A program made the translations under genes and the position numbers. A DNA stretch of 64,000 nt from Micromonospora sp. LH3U1. GTDB taxonomy: Bacteria > Actinomycetota > Actinomycetes > Mycobacteriales > Micromonosporaceae. The stretch spans positions 3,905,501 to 3,969,500 of the forward strand of contig NZ_CP116936.1 in the NCBI RefSeq assembly GCF_028475105.1. Direction: 5' to 3'. This document shows, one piece after another, positions 7,406 to 16,008 of this stretch. Under the pieces are notes generated by a model. That model did not search any database. It saw nothing but the letters and a program-made list of their open reading frames with translations, and was not told the origin of the DNA. Every line of letters begins with the position of its first letter. Position 1 is the stretch's first letter.

Positions 7406-10400
7406 GGCCGCACCACCGGAACGCGCGGTCCGGCGGCGCCGCCGGGTTGCGAGTCGAGCACCATGAGGATGAACCGGGCGCCCTCCGGGCCGCCGACCGC
7501 GCCGCTGAGCATCGCCTCCCGTTCCACGTACGCGAGCACCGGCTCCATCAGCTTCTGCACGACCCGTTCCAACACCTCGTTGAGCAGGATCTCGGTGAGG
7601 AACGCCTGGAGCAGGTCGCGGGAGGCCGCCTCGATGATCTGCCGGGTGACGCGGCGCACCACGTACCCTCGGGCGGCGCGCAGCCCGGCGCGGACGCCGA
7701 AGCGCAGGGCGACCCGGCCGCCGCGCACGGCAGCGCCGCCGATGGTGCCGACCTCGGGGATCAACGACAACGCCAACCCGAGGTACGCGGCGAACAGCTC
7801 GACCTCGACCTCGGTGCGGGTGAGCACCAGCTCCGGGTCGAGCATCGAGGAGTACAGACGGGCGCGTTGGTGTGCGTGCGCCACGTCGACGGCGGCGACC
7901 GCGACCCCGACCACGAAGCCCAGCGGCGGGCAGAGCAGCGACAGGACGATGATCCCCACCATGATGCCGAAGGAGCTCAGCGCCTCCCGGCCCAGCTCGG
8001 TGCTGAACAGGTCGTCGACGCCGGTGGCGTAGTAGAGGTTGCCGCCGAAGAACTCGCCGATCTGCTGGTGGGTGACCAGGTGGATGCCCTGCAGGGCGAA
8101 GCGTCCACGGGGGATGGTGGCCGAGGGAATGTGCTCGCTGATCCGACTGGACTTGAAGGCGAACCGGGCGTCGGTGCGGGCGCGACCGAGCATCTCGGTG
8201 TTGTTGCGCCGCATGTCCTGCAGCACCCGCCACAGCTCGTCGCGGATCGCCGACCGGTTGCCGGCGAAGCGGGCCAGCAGGTCGGGCAGGTCGGTGATCT
8301 GCTTGACCAGCGGGTCGATGCCTTCGGCCTCGCCGCGTTGGATGACCAGGGCCTGTTCGATCTCGGCGAGGGTCCAGAGCACCGCGTGGGCGTCGCGGAT
8401 CCGCGTGGTGCCGTCGGTTTCGACGATCTCGCCGGCCGCGCCGGGGCTGGTCAGGGCGGCCTCGGTGGCGAGGAACGCGCTGGAGATGGCCCGGGCCGCC
8501 CCGTACCAGGCGGTGGACGGGTTGGCCATGCTCACCGTGGCGAGGGTGCCGCCGCCGACGTCGGTGTGTTCGGCCGTCCACCGGGCGGCCTCGTGGCGGC
8601 GTAGTCGCTCGCGCAGCCCCTGAAGTTCGGCGTAGTCGGTGAGCTGGGAGACGATCAGCCGCTCGAAGATGGGCGCGTACTGATCGAAGTTGGTGATCCG
8701 GGCGTCGATGCCGGTACGCGAGGTGAGCAGCAGTTGCACCAGCATCGCCTGGCTGCCGACGATGAAGAGCTGCCCGACGGCGCCCTTGATCGCGCCGCTG
8801 AGCGCCTGGATGAAGTGCAGGTTCCAGGACGCCGACGAGTCGATCCAGCCGCCCTGGATCCGGGCGAAGTGCTCGGGCTGGCTGTAGCGGCCCATGACGA
8901 GTTGGGCGAGGTGGTCCAGGCGGGGCACCACCCCGGCCAGGTGGCGCAGGAACTGCACGGCGGGCGAGGCCACCGGCCGGAAGTCCAGCGGGCCGAGCCC
9001 TCCGGTGCCCGCCGGCACGGGCCGGCTGAACGCCTCACGCTCGGCGGCGCCGACCAGCAGGCTGATCGCCGCGGCCCGGCCGCGCAGCATGGAGGCGGCC
9101 TGGAGGCAGAAGTTCGCCGGATAGCGGCACGGCTCACCCATCTGCAGGCGGAACGCGATGTCGTCCATGAGCCGGCGCAGCTCGTCGCCGTCCGGGCCGA
9201 GCGCGGCCAGTTCCGGTTCGCCGTTGAACGGGGCGCAGGCACGCATCTCGGAGTGCTCGCCGGTGACGGCGGGAAACCGTCGACCCTCGCCGGTCGCTGG
9301 TGCGCTGGGGCTGCTCGGGTCGAAGACGAACCCGCCCCGCCGGGCGCCGCCGGTGCCGTCCCCACCGGTGCCACCGGCGCCACCACCCGGCCCGGTGCCC
9401 GTGCCAAGGCCGCCGGTGCCGGTGCCGCCCGGTCCACCGTTCGCGCCGGAGCCGGTTCCACTGCCGACGCCGGTTCCACTGCCGGTGCCCGCACCGGTTC
9501 CGGTGCCACCGCCGATGCCACCGCCGGGGGGTGCGTTCGGGTCCGGTGGGGCTGCCGGGTGCTGCTCGACGCTGATCGGCAGCAGGTTGGCCGTGCCGGT
9601 CCAGTGCATGGTGGCGTCGGTCTCCTCGGTGCCCACCAGCAGCAGCGACACCCCACCGATCTGGACCACCACCAGGCAGGTCGGCATCGCCCCGCCCACC
9701 GAGGCGAGGATCGCGTCGACCCGCCGGGTCACCTCCCCGTCGACGGCCCGCTCGATCTGCGCCTGGTACTCGTCCACGCTGGTCGTCTCGCCGCGCGGCT
9801 GGGCGGTCCGCAGCCGCTGCCGGATGTCGGCGCTGAGCTCCTCGTCCACCATGGCGACGAGGGCGCTCCGATCGGCGACGGGCCGCCGCTGCACCGTTCC
9901 GGGCTGCGGGCTGGGCACCCGCTCCTCCACCTCGAAGTGCGGCTGTGGGGTGGCCCGGAACACCGTCTCGCCGAACCGCTCGAAGGTGAGGACCGACCAC
10001 GGTGTGGTGTTCACCAGGATCGCCCAGGCCGGGCGTCCGTCGGAGCCGACCACCCGGGCGATCACACCCTGCGGGGTGCCCGACGGCAGGCCGCCGTGCT
10101 GGCGTACCGCCTCACGGCCCAGCTCGGCGATGTGGTTCACCACGTAGGTGGCTGGGCGCAGCAGCCACTGGTAGGTCACCGGGGGCGGCTCGTCGCCGTC
10201 CACCGGCACCTCGGCGGCGTCCCCACCGTCGTCGTAGGACGGCACCCGGTAGACGGCCAGCAGGTGGCGCATCCGCTGCGGGTCGAACAGCTCGGTCGCC
10301 GGTCGGCTCAGCGGCGCAGCCACCCCGGGGGGCAGCCCCGGGTCCAGCCGTGCGGCGGTCACCATCTCGTCGATGCGCCGGCGCAGCCGGGCCTCGAAGG

Positions 10401-10631
10401 CCCGCCGGTCGTCCGGCGACACCCGCTCGCCGGCCGCGCCGGTCCAGCGGAAGGTCGGCGCTTCGGCGCGTACCTCCAGGTAGCCGCCGCGGGCGCGACC
10501 ACCTCGCGCCGGGAGCGTTCCAGGGCGCGGGCCAGGGCCGCGCCGAGCGCCTCGGTCACCGCCTCCGGTCGCTCGGTCACCGACCGGGCGTCCAGCCGGA
10601 TCCGCACCGGCACGTGCACCGAGATGGCCAC
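7402..10631 (-). CDS. Large membrane-helix protein in tape-measure position (apparent frameshift)
   Basis: From GTG 10631 the frame begins MAISVHVPVRIRLDARSVTE and is convincing for about 48 codons. The coherent sequence then continues in the -1 frame (GGYLEVRAEAPTFRW...) from about 10,490 down to 7402, giving about 1,076 aa if one base is restored. A Gly/Thr-rich linker lies near residues 365-427. Hydrophobic stretches near 885-906 (FGIMVGIIVLSLL) and 944-965 (YLGLALSLIPEVGTIGGAAV) look membrane-inserting. Position after sheath, tube and a small protein is where the tape-measure gene sits in P2-like tails. It lacks the long heptad pattern of typical tape measures, so a pore-forming or toxin-related role is also possible. 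Confidence 0.6.
10487..10493 (-). other. Apparent -1 frameshift point in large tail-cluster gene
   Basis: Coding sense switches frame at CCCGCGG, read in the gene direction. The first frame gives ...SRREVVAPA then loses sense, and the -1 frame gives RGGYLEVRAEAPTF. Restoring one C in this run joins the two cleanly. The first frame continues unbroken to a stop at 10359, so without repair only a 90-aa product is made. There is no X-XXY-YYZ slippery heptamer at the switch. Confidence 0.6.
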
Positions 10632-10633
10632 CG

Positions 10634-10888
10634 TCAGACCCGCCCGTCCAGGTGCTCGGCGAGGCGGGCCAGCGCGAGGTCGGCGAGCGCGTCGGCGTCG
10701 ACCGCGCCGCCGGCCGCGACCACCTCGATCTCCACCGGGAAGTGGTACGCGATGACCGCGCGGTCGTCCTCGGCCACCTGCTCGGCCTCCGCCTCGCTAC
10801 CGGCCGCCGGCAGCACCAACTCACCCGCGTGCACCAGGGCCAGCCCGGTACGGGTGACCCGGGCGGCACGGCCAGCACCGGTCGCCAT
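10634..10888 (-). CDS. Small tail-cluster protein after the tube gene
   Basis: An 84-aa protein (MATGAGRAARVTRTGLALVH...) with a good ribosome site (GGAGG, six bases before the ATG). The segment ALVHAGELVLPA is a motif I associate with tail-related proteins, and the C-terminal half is acidic and helical. Small genes between tube and tape measure in P2 and lambda encode assembly chaperones (gpE, gpG), so a chaperone role is plausible by position. No homologue is recognised with certainty. The next gene starts two bases after its stop. Confidence 0.6.
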   Translation of the reverse strand: MATGAGRAARVTRTGLALVHAGELVLPAAGSEAEAEQVAEDDRAVIAYHFPVEIEVVAAGGAVDADALADLALARLAEHLDGRV

Positions 10889-10944
10889 CTGCTACCTCCG
10901 GTTGATCGTGGACGGGCTGACGTTGGCGCGCTGTCGTTGACGGG

Positions 10945-11373
10945 TCAGGGCAGCACGGACTGGTCGCCGGTCTTCGGGTCGACCGTGGCGGCCAGGCTGA
11001 AGCCGCTGAAGGTGGCCGCCGGTGCGCCGGAGATGGTGGCGGTGGTCGGCGTCGCGCTGGTGATCATGCAGTCCTGGAGCACGAAGGACGAGAACGCCCA
11101 GTCGTCGCCGGTGTGCTCCAGCAGCGCGATGTCGAACAGCTCACCGTCGAGGGCCAACTTGGTGAGCCGGCCGGCGACGTCCCCGATCGCCTTGACGGTC
11201 ATCGTGAAGTTCATCGACACCGGCGCGTGGATGACACCCATGTGGGTCACCTCGCACGAGTGCAGCGCCTCGACGTTGAGCGAGAAGGACGGACTGAACG
11301 AGTCGATCGGGCTGATCAGCACCGTCTCGGTGCCCTTGGTGTACTGCACCGCGAGGCGGGTCTTCCACTCCAT
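10945..11373 (-). CDS. Tail tube protein
   Basis: A 142-aa protein (MEWKTRLAVQYTKGTETVLI...) of the usual size for inner-tube subunits of contractile tails and injection systems (about 140-170 aa). It is beta-rich, with a central HSCEVTHMGVIHAPVSMNFT strand pair and a C-terminal ATISGAPAATFSGFSLAATVD strand, consistent with a hexameric tube fold. It lies 17 bases downstream of the sheath gene, the invariant sheath-tube order. A ribosome site (GGAGG) precedes the ATG at 11373. Confidence 0.75.
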   Translation of the reverse strand: MEWKTRLAVQYTKGTETVLISPIDSFSPSFSLNVEALHSCEVTHMGVIHAPVSMNFTMTVKAIGDVAGRLTKLALDGELFDIALLEHTGDDWAFSSFVLQDCMITSATPTTATISGAPAATFSGFSLAATVDPKTGDQSVLP

Positions 11374-11390
11374 GGTCTGGTTCCTCCGGG

Positions 11391-12560
11391 TCAGAACTTG
11401 GCCACGAGCGTGACCAGCAGGCGGCTCACGGCCGGGCCGTACGTGACGGTGACGACCAGGTCGACGGTGCGGTCGGCCCGGGCGGCGGTGACGATCGAGG
11501 TGTCGGTGGCGGTACGCGCGACCTCGGGGATGCTGAGGATGTCCAGCACCGGGATCTCGATGCGGTAGTCGTCGATGACCGACTGCCGCTTGAGGGGGCC
11601 GAGGATGCCGTCGACCTGGGTCTTCAGCAGGGTCATGCCCGGCTTGGTGATCCGGGCGTCGCCGACCAGGCCGATCAGGCCGGCGCGCAACATGAACTCG
11701 ATCTGGTCGAGGGTGCGCACCAGGTCGACGTGCAGCAGGCTCGCGTCGGAGGTGAACAACCGCCCGTCGGCGAAGTGCAGGCTCTCCCCCGTGATCAGCG
11801 TGGGGTCGATGATCGGCGTCAGGTTGGCCTCGGAGAGGCCCTTGATCTCGGCCGGGCTGTACTGCTTGGCCACCGGCATGGCCACCCCACGGATCTTCTT
11901 CAACACGATGCTGTGGTGCACCGGCAGTCCGGCCACGGCGGCCATCGCGGCGGTGGCCGCGTCACCGTCCGCACCCCGAGCCGCGATCATCAGCATCCGG
12001 CTGGTGCTGCTCTTGAGCGGGTTCGCGGCGGCGATGATGTCCGCGACGTAGGTGGGCCCCTTCTCGGTGGCCGGGTTGACCATGGCGAAGCCGATCCGCC
12101 GCTGGCCGGCCGCGGACATCGTCTCCACGTGCGCCTTGAGCGCGTGCAGCCCGGTGGGCGCACCGGCACCGGCGGGATTGCCGACGCTCGACTCGTTGGC
12201 CAGCGACACCATGGTCACGTCGTCGGCGGCCTCCAGACCGCCGAGCGCGGCGGCGTAGTCGTCGCCGGACACCTTGACCCCGTACACCTTGGCCGGGCGT
12301 GGATCCTGCAGGAACGCCAACTCCAGCGAGTTGTAGAGGGCGTTGCGGACCACGTTGCCAGCCTGCCGCCGGGCGAAGTTGGTCACCGCGTCGTCGAGGG
12401 TCTCGATCCGGACCGGCGTGTTCGCCGGTGCCGAACCGCCGTCGGCCGTGGACGGCGCCTTGCCCACCACGGCGATGACGCCCGGCGAGCGCTGGGCCAG
12501 CGGCGCCGGTGGCGGCACGATCCGGACCTCGATGAACGGGAATGCTGCTGTCGGTGCCAC
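11391..12560 (-). CDS. Contractile tail sheath protein
   Basis: A 389-aa protein beginning VAPTAAFPFIEVRIVPPPAP. The C-terminal third carries the sheath-like pattern: a helix LLHVDLVRTLDQIEFMLRAG, a Lys/Pro segment, then the strand and tail VDLVVTVTYGPAVSRLLVTL ending in KF. The N-terminal strand FPFIEVRIVPP and the domain order agree with short sheaths of injection systems and Mu/P2-type tails. The GTG at 12560 was chosen because GGGAGG lies just upstream. A longer frame to 12935 would run through a 27-bp repeat and into the next gene. A sheath makes the particle contractile. Confidence 0.75.
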   Translation of the reverse strand: MAPTAAFPFIEVRIVPPPAPLAQRSPGVIAVVGKAPSTADGGSAPANTPVRIETLDDAVTNFARRQAGNVVRNALYNSLELAFLQDPRPAKVYGVKVSGDDYAAALGGLEAADDVTMVSLANESSVGNPAGAGAPTGLHALKAHVETMSAAGQRRIGFAMVNPATEKGPTYVADIIAAANPLKSSTSRMLMIAARGADGDAATAAMAAVAGLPVHHSIVLKKIRGVAMPVAKQYSPAEIKGLSEANLTPIIDPTLITGESLHFADGRLFTSDASLLHVDLVRTLDQIEFMLRAGLIGLVGDARITKPGMTLLKTQVDGILGPLKRQSVIDDYRIEIPVLDILSIPEVARTATDTSIVTAARADRTVDLVVTVTYGPAVSRLLVTLVAKF

Positions 12561-12589
12561 GGGTCCTCCCGGACGAAGTTGCTGCTGTG

Positions 12590-12670
12590 GTCGTTGGGCG
12601 GCGCCCCGCCGCTGAGGTCGTTGGGCGGCTCCGCGCCGCTGGTGTCGTTGGGCGGCTCCCGGCCGCTGCG
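12590..12670 (-). repeat. Three tandem 27-bp repeats upstream of the sheath gene
   Basis: Exact 27-base period at 12590-12616, 12617-12643 and 12644-12670. Each copy begins gtcgttgggcggc and differs only in its last dozen bases. The array fills most of the 130-base gap between the upstream gene's stop and the sheath ribosome site. Because 27 is a multiple of three, one minus-strand frame reads as repeated PPND-type nonapeptides, but no start codon opens that frame. Confidence 0.85.
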
Positions 12671-12690
12671 GCTGCCAGTGGCCGGGGGTC

Positions 12691-13632
12691 TCAGGTCGCC
12701 AGGGCGGCGAGCCCGATGCCGCTGCGGGCGAGCCACTGGCCGGCCCGGGCGAACCGGGCGGCCCGTTTCTGTGCGTCGGTGCCGGTGTCGCCGCCGGGCC
12801 ACCCGTCGTCGTCGAACGTCTCGATGGGGACCACCCACACGGCGACGACCCGGTGCCGTCGCCGGACGTCGTCCGGTGCGGGCACGTCCAGCCCCAACTC
12901 CTCGGCACGGGCCCGCACCAGGCGGGTCTCGACAAGCAGGTCGGCCAGGGAGAACCCCTGGTCGCGAATCAGCACGGCGGCAGCGAACGGCAGTGGGCGC
13001 GGAGTGGGTGGGGCGGCCGGCGGGGCGGCGTAGCGCAGCTTCACGGTGGCACCGGCGGCCTGCCCGCTCATGCGCGTCACCAGGTCGCCGGCGTTCGCGG
13101 CGCCCACACCGGCGAGCAGCCGGTCCAGGTGCGCGTCGGTGAACGCGGCCGGCTGGTGCAGCCCGGCCCGCAGGCGCGCCACCAGCCGGGTCCGACGCTC
13201 GGTCTCCAACTGCGCCGGGTCCACCGGCAGCGCGCCCAGGTCGGCGACGATCTGCGGGTCCACGTCGAAGGCGGGTACCGCCACGTCCAGGTCCTCGACC
13301 CGGTCCCGGGCAGTGCTGGTCCGCACCACCAGGCTGCCCCGCCACAGGGCGTCGATGCGCAGCGCGGAGCCACCGAGGCCGTGCAGGCGTACGCGCAACT
13401 CGGTGCGGGTGGTGCCGCCGGAGCCCAGCCACTCCCCCTCAGCCAGGGTGACCGGGGCGGCGGCGAAGCCGAGGGTCAGCTCGTCGAAGACCGCCGCGTA
13501 CGGCGGCGCGACCGGCATCGCCTCGGTGTCGTACGCGGCCTCGACCAGGTGCGCCAGCGACGCGTCATCGAAGAGCGCGGCGCGGGTGCCAGGATCGGCC
13601 AACCGCACCAACACCCCGTCGACGAAGTCCAC
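12691..13632 (-). CDS. Unknown protein at head of tail cluster
   Basis: A 313-aa protein from GTG 13632 (GGGGAGG, seven bases upstream) starting VDFVDGVLVRLADPGTRAAL. It is soluble, acidic and mixed alpha/beta, with no recognised motif. The segment ELRVRLHGLGGSALRIDALW and the C-terminal ARFARAGQWLARSGIGL are its most distinctive parts. It is the first gene before the sheath, on the same strand and 130 bases away, so probably co-transcribed. Some clusters place the tail terminator (Afp16-like) or a tail-completion protein near the sheath, but nothing in the sequence proves that here. Confidence 0.6.
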   Translation of the reverse strand: MDFVDGVLVRLADPGTRAALFDDASLAHLVEAAYDTEAMPVAPPYAAVFDELTLGFAAAPVTLAEGEWLGSGGTTRTELRVRLHGLGGSALRIDALWRGSLVVRTSTARDRVEDLDVAVPAFDVDPQIVADLGALPVDPAQLETERRTRLVARLRAGLHQPAAFTDAHLDRLLAGVGAANAGDLVTRMSGQAAGATVKLRYAAPPAAPPTPRPLPFAAAVLIRDQGFSLADLLVETRLVRARAEELGLDVPAPDDVRRRHRVVAVWVVPIETFDDDGWPGGDTGTDAQKRAARFARAGQWLARSGIGLAALAT

Positions 13633-13788
13633 CGCACGGCCTCCCCGCTGCCCGCGCCGGTGCACCCTGCCCGGCTCGGCACGAGGATCGCGAAGGGCCC
13701 GTCACCCGACCGTCACCGCCACCGTCACCGCACCCTCACGCTGCCCCGACTGTCGGGAACTGAGCACCCACACAGCCATCCGCTGCCG

Positions 13789-14157
13789 TCAGGAGGGCGT
13801 GGGGTCGTGGAGGACGACGCGGAGGGGGTGCGGGGCGGTGGTGGCGAGGTCGCCGAGCACGGCGAGCAGCAGGGCGGACTGACCAGCCGGCTCGTCGACG
13901 AGCAGCTGACCGGCGTCGTTGATCAGCAGGGTGAGCGGGCCGACGTCCAGCCGCTCCCGGAGCACGTCGGCGAGGGCGTCCCAGGTGTCCCCCAGGTACG
14001 TCGGCAGTGCCAGCGCGGCGGCCAACGCGGCGAAGAGCGCGGGCCGGGTCCGGGTCGCCGCACCGGTCAGCACCGCCGCGCCGGGCACCTCTGGGGCGCC
14101 GTCGCGGCACATGGTCAGCCAATCGGGCAACCGACCATTGTCCTCATCGATCATCAT
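13789..14157 (-). CDS. Barstar-family ribonuclease inhibitor
   Basis: About 122 aa from ATG 14157; the second ATG at 14154 is better spaced from AGGAGG and may be the real start. The hallmark is LPTYLGDTWDALADVLRERL, matching the barstar helix (Y/F-x-G-x-x-W-D-A-L) that plugs the active site of barnase-type RNases. It is followed by a hydrophobic strand (GPLTLLINDAG), as in the barstar fold. It has no signal peptide, so it acts in the cytoplasm. It lies directly downstream of a secreted RNase gene, so it probably protects the producer from enzyme that has not yet been exported. Confidence 0.85.
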   Translation of the reverse strand: MMIDEDNGRLPDWLTMCRDGAPEVPGAAVLTGAATRTRPALFAALAAALALPTYLGDTWDALADVLRERLDVGPLTLLINDAGQLLVDEPAGQSALLLAVLGDLATTAPHPLRVVLHDPTPS

Positions 14158-14181
14158 GTGCCTCCTGGTCTGCCCGACAGG

Positions 14182-14213
14182 CGGGGCCGACCGACCGCAG
14201 CCGGTCGGCCCCG
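14182..14213 (-). terminator. Hairpin between RNase and inhibitor genes
   Basis: A perfect 11-bp stem (cggggccgacc at 14182-14192 with its complement at 14203-14213) and a 10-base loop sit in the 62-base gap after the RNase stop. There is no T-tract. It could attenuate or stabilise the RNase message and uncouple inhibitor from enzyme dosage. Confidence 0.5.
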
Positions 14214-14219
14214 GGTCGG

Positions 14220-14669
14220 TCAGAGCCGGTAGAAGTCGGTGTAGTGGTTGGGCGAGAACCAGGTGACCCCGGTGCTGCGGTTCACCACGATCCGGTACGC
14301 GTCCCGGGCGGCGCCCTGGGTACGCGGGTAGACGTCGTACTCGTAGTAGGTGGCGTTGGTGGGCAGTTGACCCTCGTAGTTGTAGAACCGGCCGCCCGCG
14401 AAGTTGGATTTGCCGCCACTCCAGGAATACCAGGCACGGCTGGTCGGAAAGCCCTTGGCGGACCATCCGGAACGGGCGGTGCGGGCGTCCGCGCATCGGC
14501 TGATGGTGCAGGAGCTGTAGACCGCAGCCGAGGCGGAGTCGGTCAGCCGGGGGGTCACCACGGACGGGCCGACCAGGGCCGCGGCGACCAGGGCGAGGAG
14601 CAGGGCGAGAGTGCTGGTACGCCGGCGGATCGCGCCGAGCGTGGCCAACGGGGACACGAGGGTGGACAC
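14220..14669 (-). CDS. Secreted guanyl-specific ribonuclease (RNase Sa/N1/barnase type)
   Basis: A 149-aa protein from GTG 14669 (GGAGG six bases upstream; an in-frame ATG at 14696 has no such site). The N-terminus is an export signal: a basic RRR, a hydrophobic LALLLALVAAALVG core, then Ala-rich residues near a likely cleavage after SASAA. The mature part matches microbial RNase Sa: Glu110 in YYEYDVYP, Arg126 in AYRIVV and His142 in SPNHYTDF, the general base, phosphate-binding Arg and general acid. Two cysteines near the mature N-terminus may form a disulfide. It cleaves RNA after G in characterised relatives. A barstar-type gene follows. Confidence 0.9.
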   Translation of the reverse strand: MSTLVSPLATLGAIRRRTSTLALLLALVAAALVGPSVVTPRLTDSASAAVYSSCTISRCADARTARSGWSAKGFPTSRAWYSWSGGKSNFAGGRFYNYEGQLPTNATYYEYDVYPRTQGAARDAYRIVVNRSTGVTWFSPNHYTDFYRL

Positions 14670-15052
14670 AGGCTGCCTCCAGACCATCCGATCCATCGAT
14701 CCGCGTCACTATCGGATCGGACCCAGTCTCACCGTTACGGGCCGGCGGCAACACCCCTCGGCACCTCAATTGCTCCAGAATGCTCGGTGAACCCCGGACG
14801 ATCCCCTCCCTCGACAGTCTGCGCATCTGGGCAGGATGTCGCCCCGGCTGACCGGCACAGGACAGTCCGACGATCACCTAGCGACGGCGCGGTGTCGTAC
14901 CGGCTCGGGCCGTACCAACCAGGCTCTGCCGGCGGCGACGGCGCGGTGGTCCGGTTCGCGTCGGTATGTGCGGTCGGTGACGGCGTGGCGGCGGGCATAT
15001 CGGTCACCGGTTGTTAGCGTGAGACGCGGATCCGTGACCGTGGAGGGGTGCC
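14670..15052. other. 383-base divergent intergenic region
   Basis: This lies between the RNase gene (leftward) and the gene at 15053 (rightward). A 90-codon minus frame crosses it but has low-complexity composition and no ribosome site, so I do not count it. A TAGCGT box at 15015-15020 could be the -10 of the rightward gene. Otherwise I see nothing. Confidence 0.4.
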
Positions 15053-15898
15053 ATGACGGACGCCCCCGATGGGAGGCCGAAGCCCGCGGACCAGTGGCGG
15101 CACCGGGGCATTCGTGGGCTGACCATCGCCCGCGACGTCAGTGTGCGCAGTTGGCGGTGGTGGGCGCGAAGCTGGGATCGACTGGTCGCCGCGCTCCAGG
15201 ACGAGGCGCCCGTCGGCTCCGCCGCCGCACCGTCGCCGTCCGGCCCGCTCGTCGAACAGCGCGACGCGCCCCGGCTGATCGCGGTCCCCGCACGCGGGTA
15301 CGTGTACTCGTTCTACATCCGCGCCACCTTCGCCTGGTCGTCGCCGACGAGCATGCGGGCCGAGGTGCTGAGCTGGTACGTGCAGTACTTCCAGCCCAAC
15401 GCGATCCAGCGCCTGACCCGGCTCGCCGCCGACGCCGCCCGGGACCTACCGCCGCACCGGGCCGGGGACCTGGAGTTGGCGTTGCAGCAGGCGCTCGCCG
15501 AGGACCCCCTGTGGCACTACCAGCGAGGCGAAATGCTCATCACCTGCCGCCCGGACGCCGCCGTCCGCCTCGACGAACGGATCATGCCGGCGCTTCAGCC
15601 GCACGTCGACCGCCTGGTCAAGCTGGAGTACCAGTTCGACGAGCAGCTCCGCAAGGCCCGGTACGCGGAGGAGCTGAGCCGTCAGTGGGCAACGATTCTC
15701 GGCGATAACGTCGACGTCGAAGACCAGGACGTCGCCGACGCCCGCGACCACATGCTCGCGGCGCAGAAGGAAGCGGCCCGCTGGATCACCGAGCTCCTCC
15801 GCCGCCACGCCGAGCACCCCACCGACTCAATGAGCGCACCCCCGATCCCGCCGCAGCAAACCCGCCCCAGCCCAGCCCCGCCGCGCCCGCCACCCTGA
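15053..15898 (+). CDS. Hypothetical protein, coiled helical C-terminal half
   Basis: A 281-aa protein with a strong ribosome site (GGAGGGG before the ATG). I do not recognise it. Residues about 70-130 (APRLIAVPARGYVYSFYIRA) could form a small beta domain with an exposed hydrophobic face. Residues about 160-255 are helical and charged, rich in Arg/Glu/Gln, and the last 25 residues are a Pro-rich tail. There is no signal peptide or clear membrane helix. An SPFH-like membrane-associated scaffold is a guess from the layout only. It is convergent with the DUF559 gene across a long perfect hairpin. Confidence 0.6.
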   Translation: MTDAPDGRPKPADQWRHRGIRGLTIARDVSVRSWRWWARSWDRLVAALQDEAPVGSAAAPSPSGPLVEQRDAPRLIAVPARGYVYSFYIRATFAWSSPTSMRAEVLSWYVQYFQPNAIQRLTRLAADAARDLPPHRAGDLELALQQALAEDPLWHYQRGEMLITCRPDAAVRLDERIMPALQPHVDRLVKLEYQFDEQLRKARYAEELSRQWATILGDNVDVEDQDVADARDHMLAAQKEAARWITELLRRHAEHPTDSMSAPPIPPQQTRPSPAPPRPPP

Positions 15899-15942
15899 GT
15901 CGCCACCCCTCCCCTCCACCCTCCCCGTCCACCTCTGCCCAC

Positions 15943-16008
15943 CATGATCAGTGGTTGAAAAGTAGGTCTGTGCGGCCTCTGAGACCTACTTTTCAACCAC
16001 TGATCATG
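15943..16008. terminator. Long perfect inverted repeat between convergent genes
   Basis: 27-bp arms at 15943-15969 and 15982-16008 are perfectly complementary around a 12-base loop. The right arm overlaps the last codons of the minus-strand gene. The stem is far longer and less GC-rich (catgatcagtggttg...) than ordinary actinobacterial terminators. Between two convergent genes it would work as a two-way terminator, but it may also be a mobile palindrome. Confidence 0.75.

Noticed and set aside
10359..10631. Separate 90-aa gene and a programmed -1 frameshift
   Set aside because: The last 40 codons have no coding character and the switch point lacks a slippery heptamer; a missing base explains it more simply, though this is not proven.
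12590..12670. CRISPR array
   Set aside because: Units are directly adjacent with no unique spacers, and no cas genes are nearby.
1..13632. Complete prophage
   Set aside because: Only tail and baseplate genes are recognised; no integrase, terminase, portal, capsid, lysis genes or att-like repeats are visible in the window.
14735..15007. 90-codon minus-strand frame
   Set aside because: Low-complexity composition, no ribosome site, and it lies across the divergent promoter gap.
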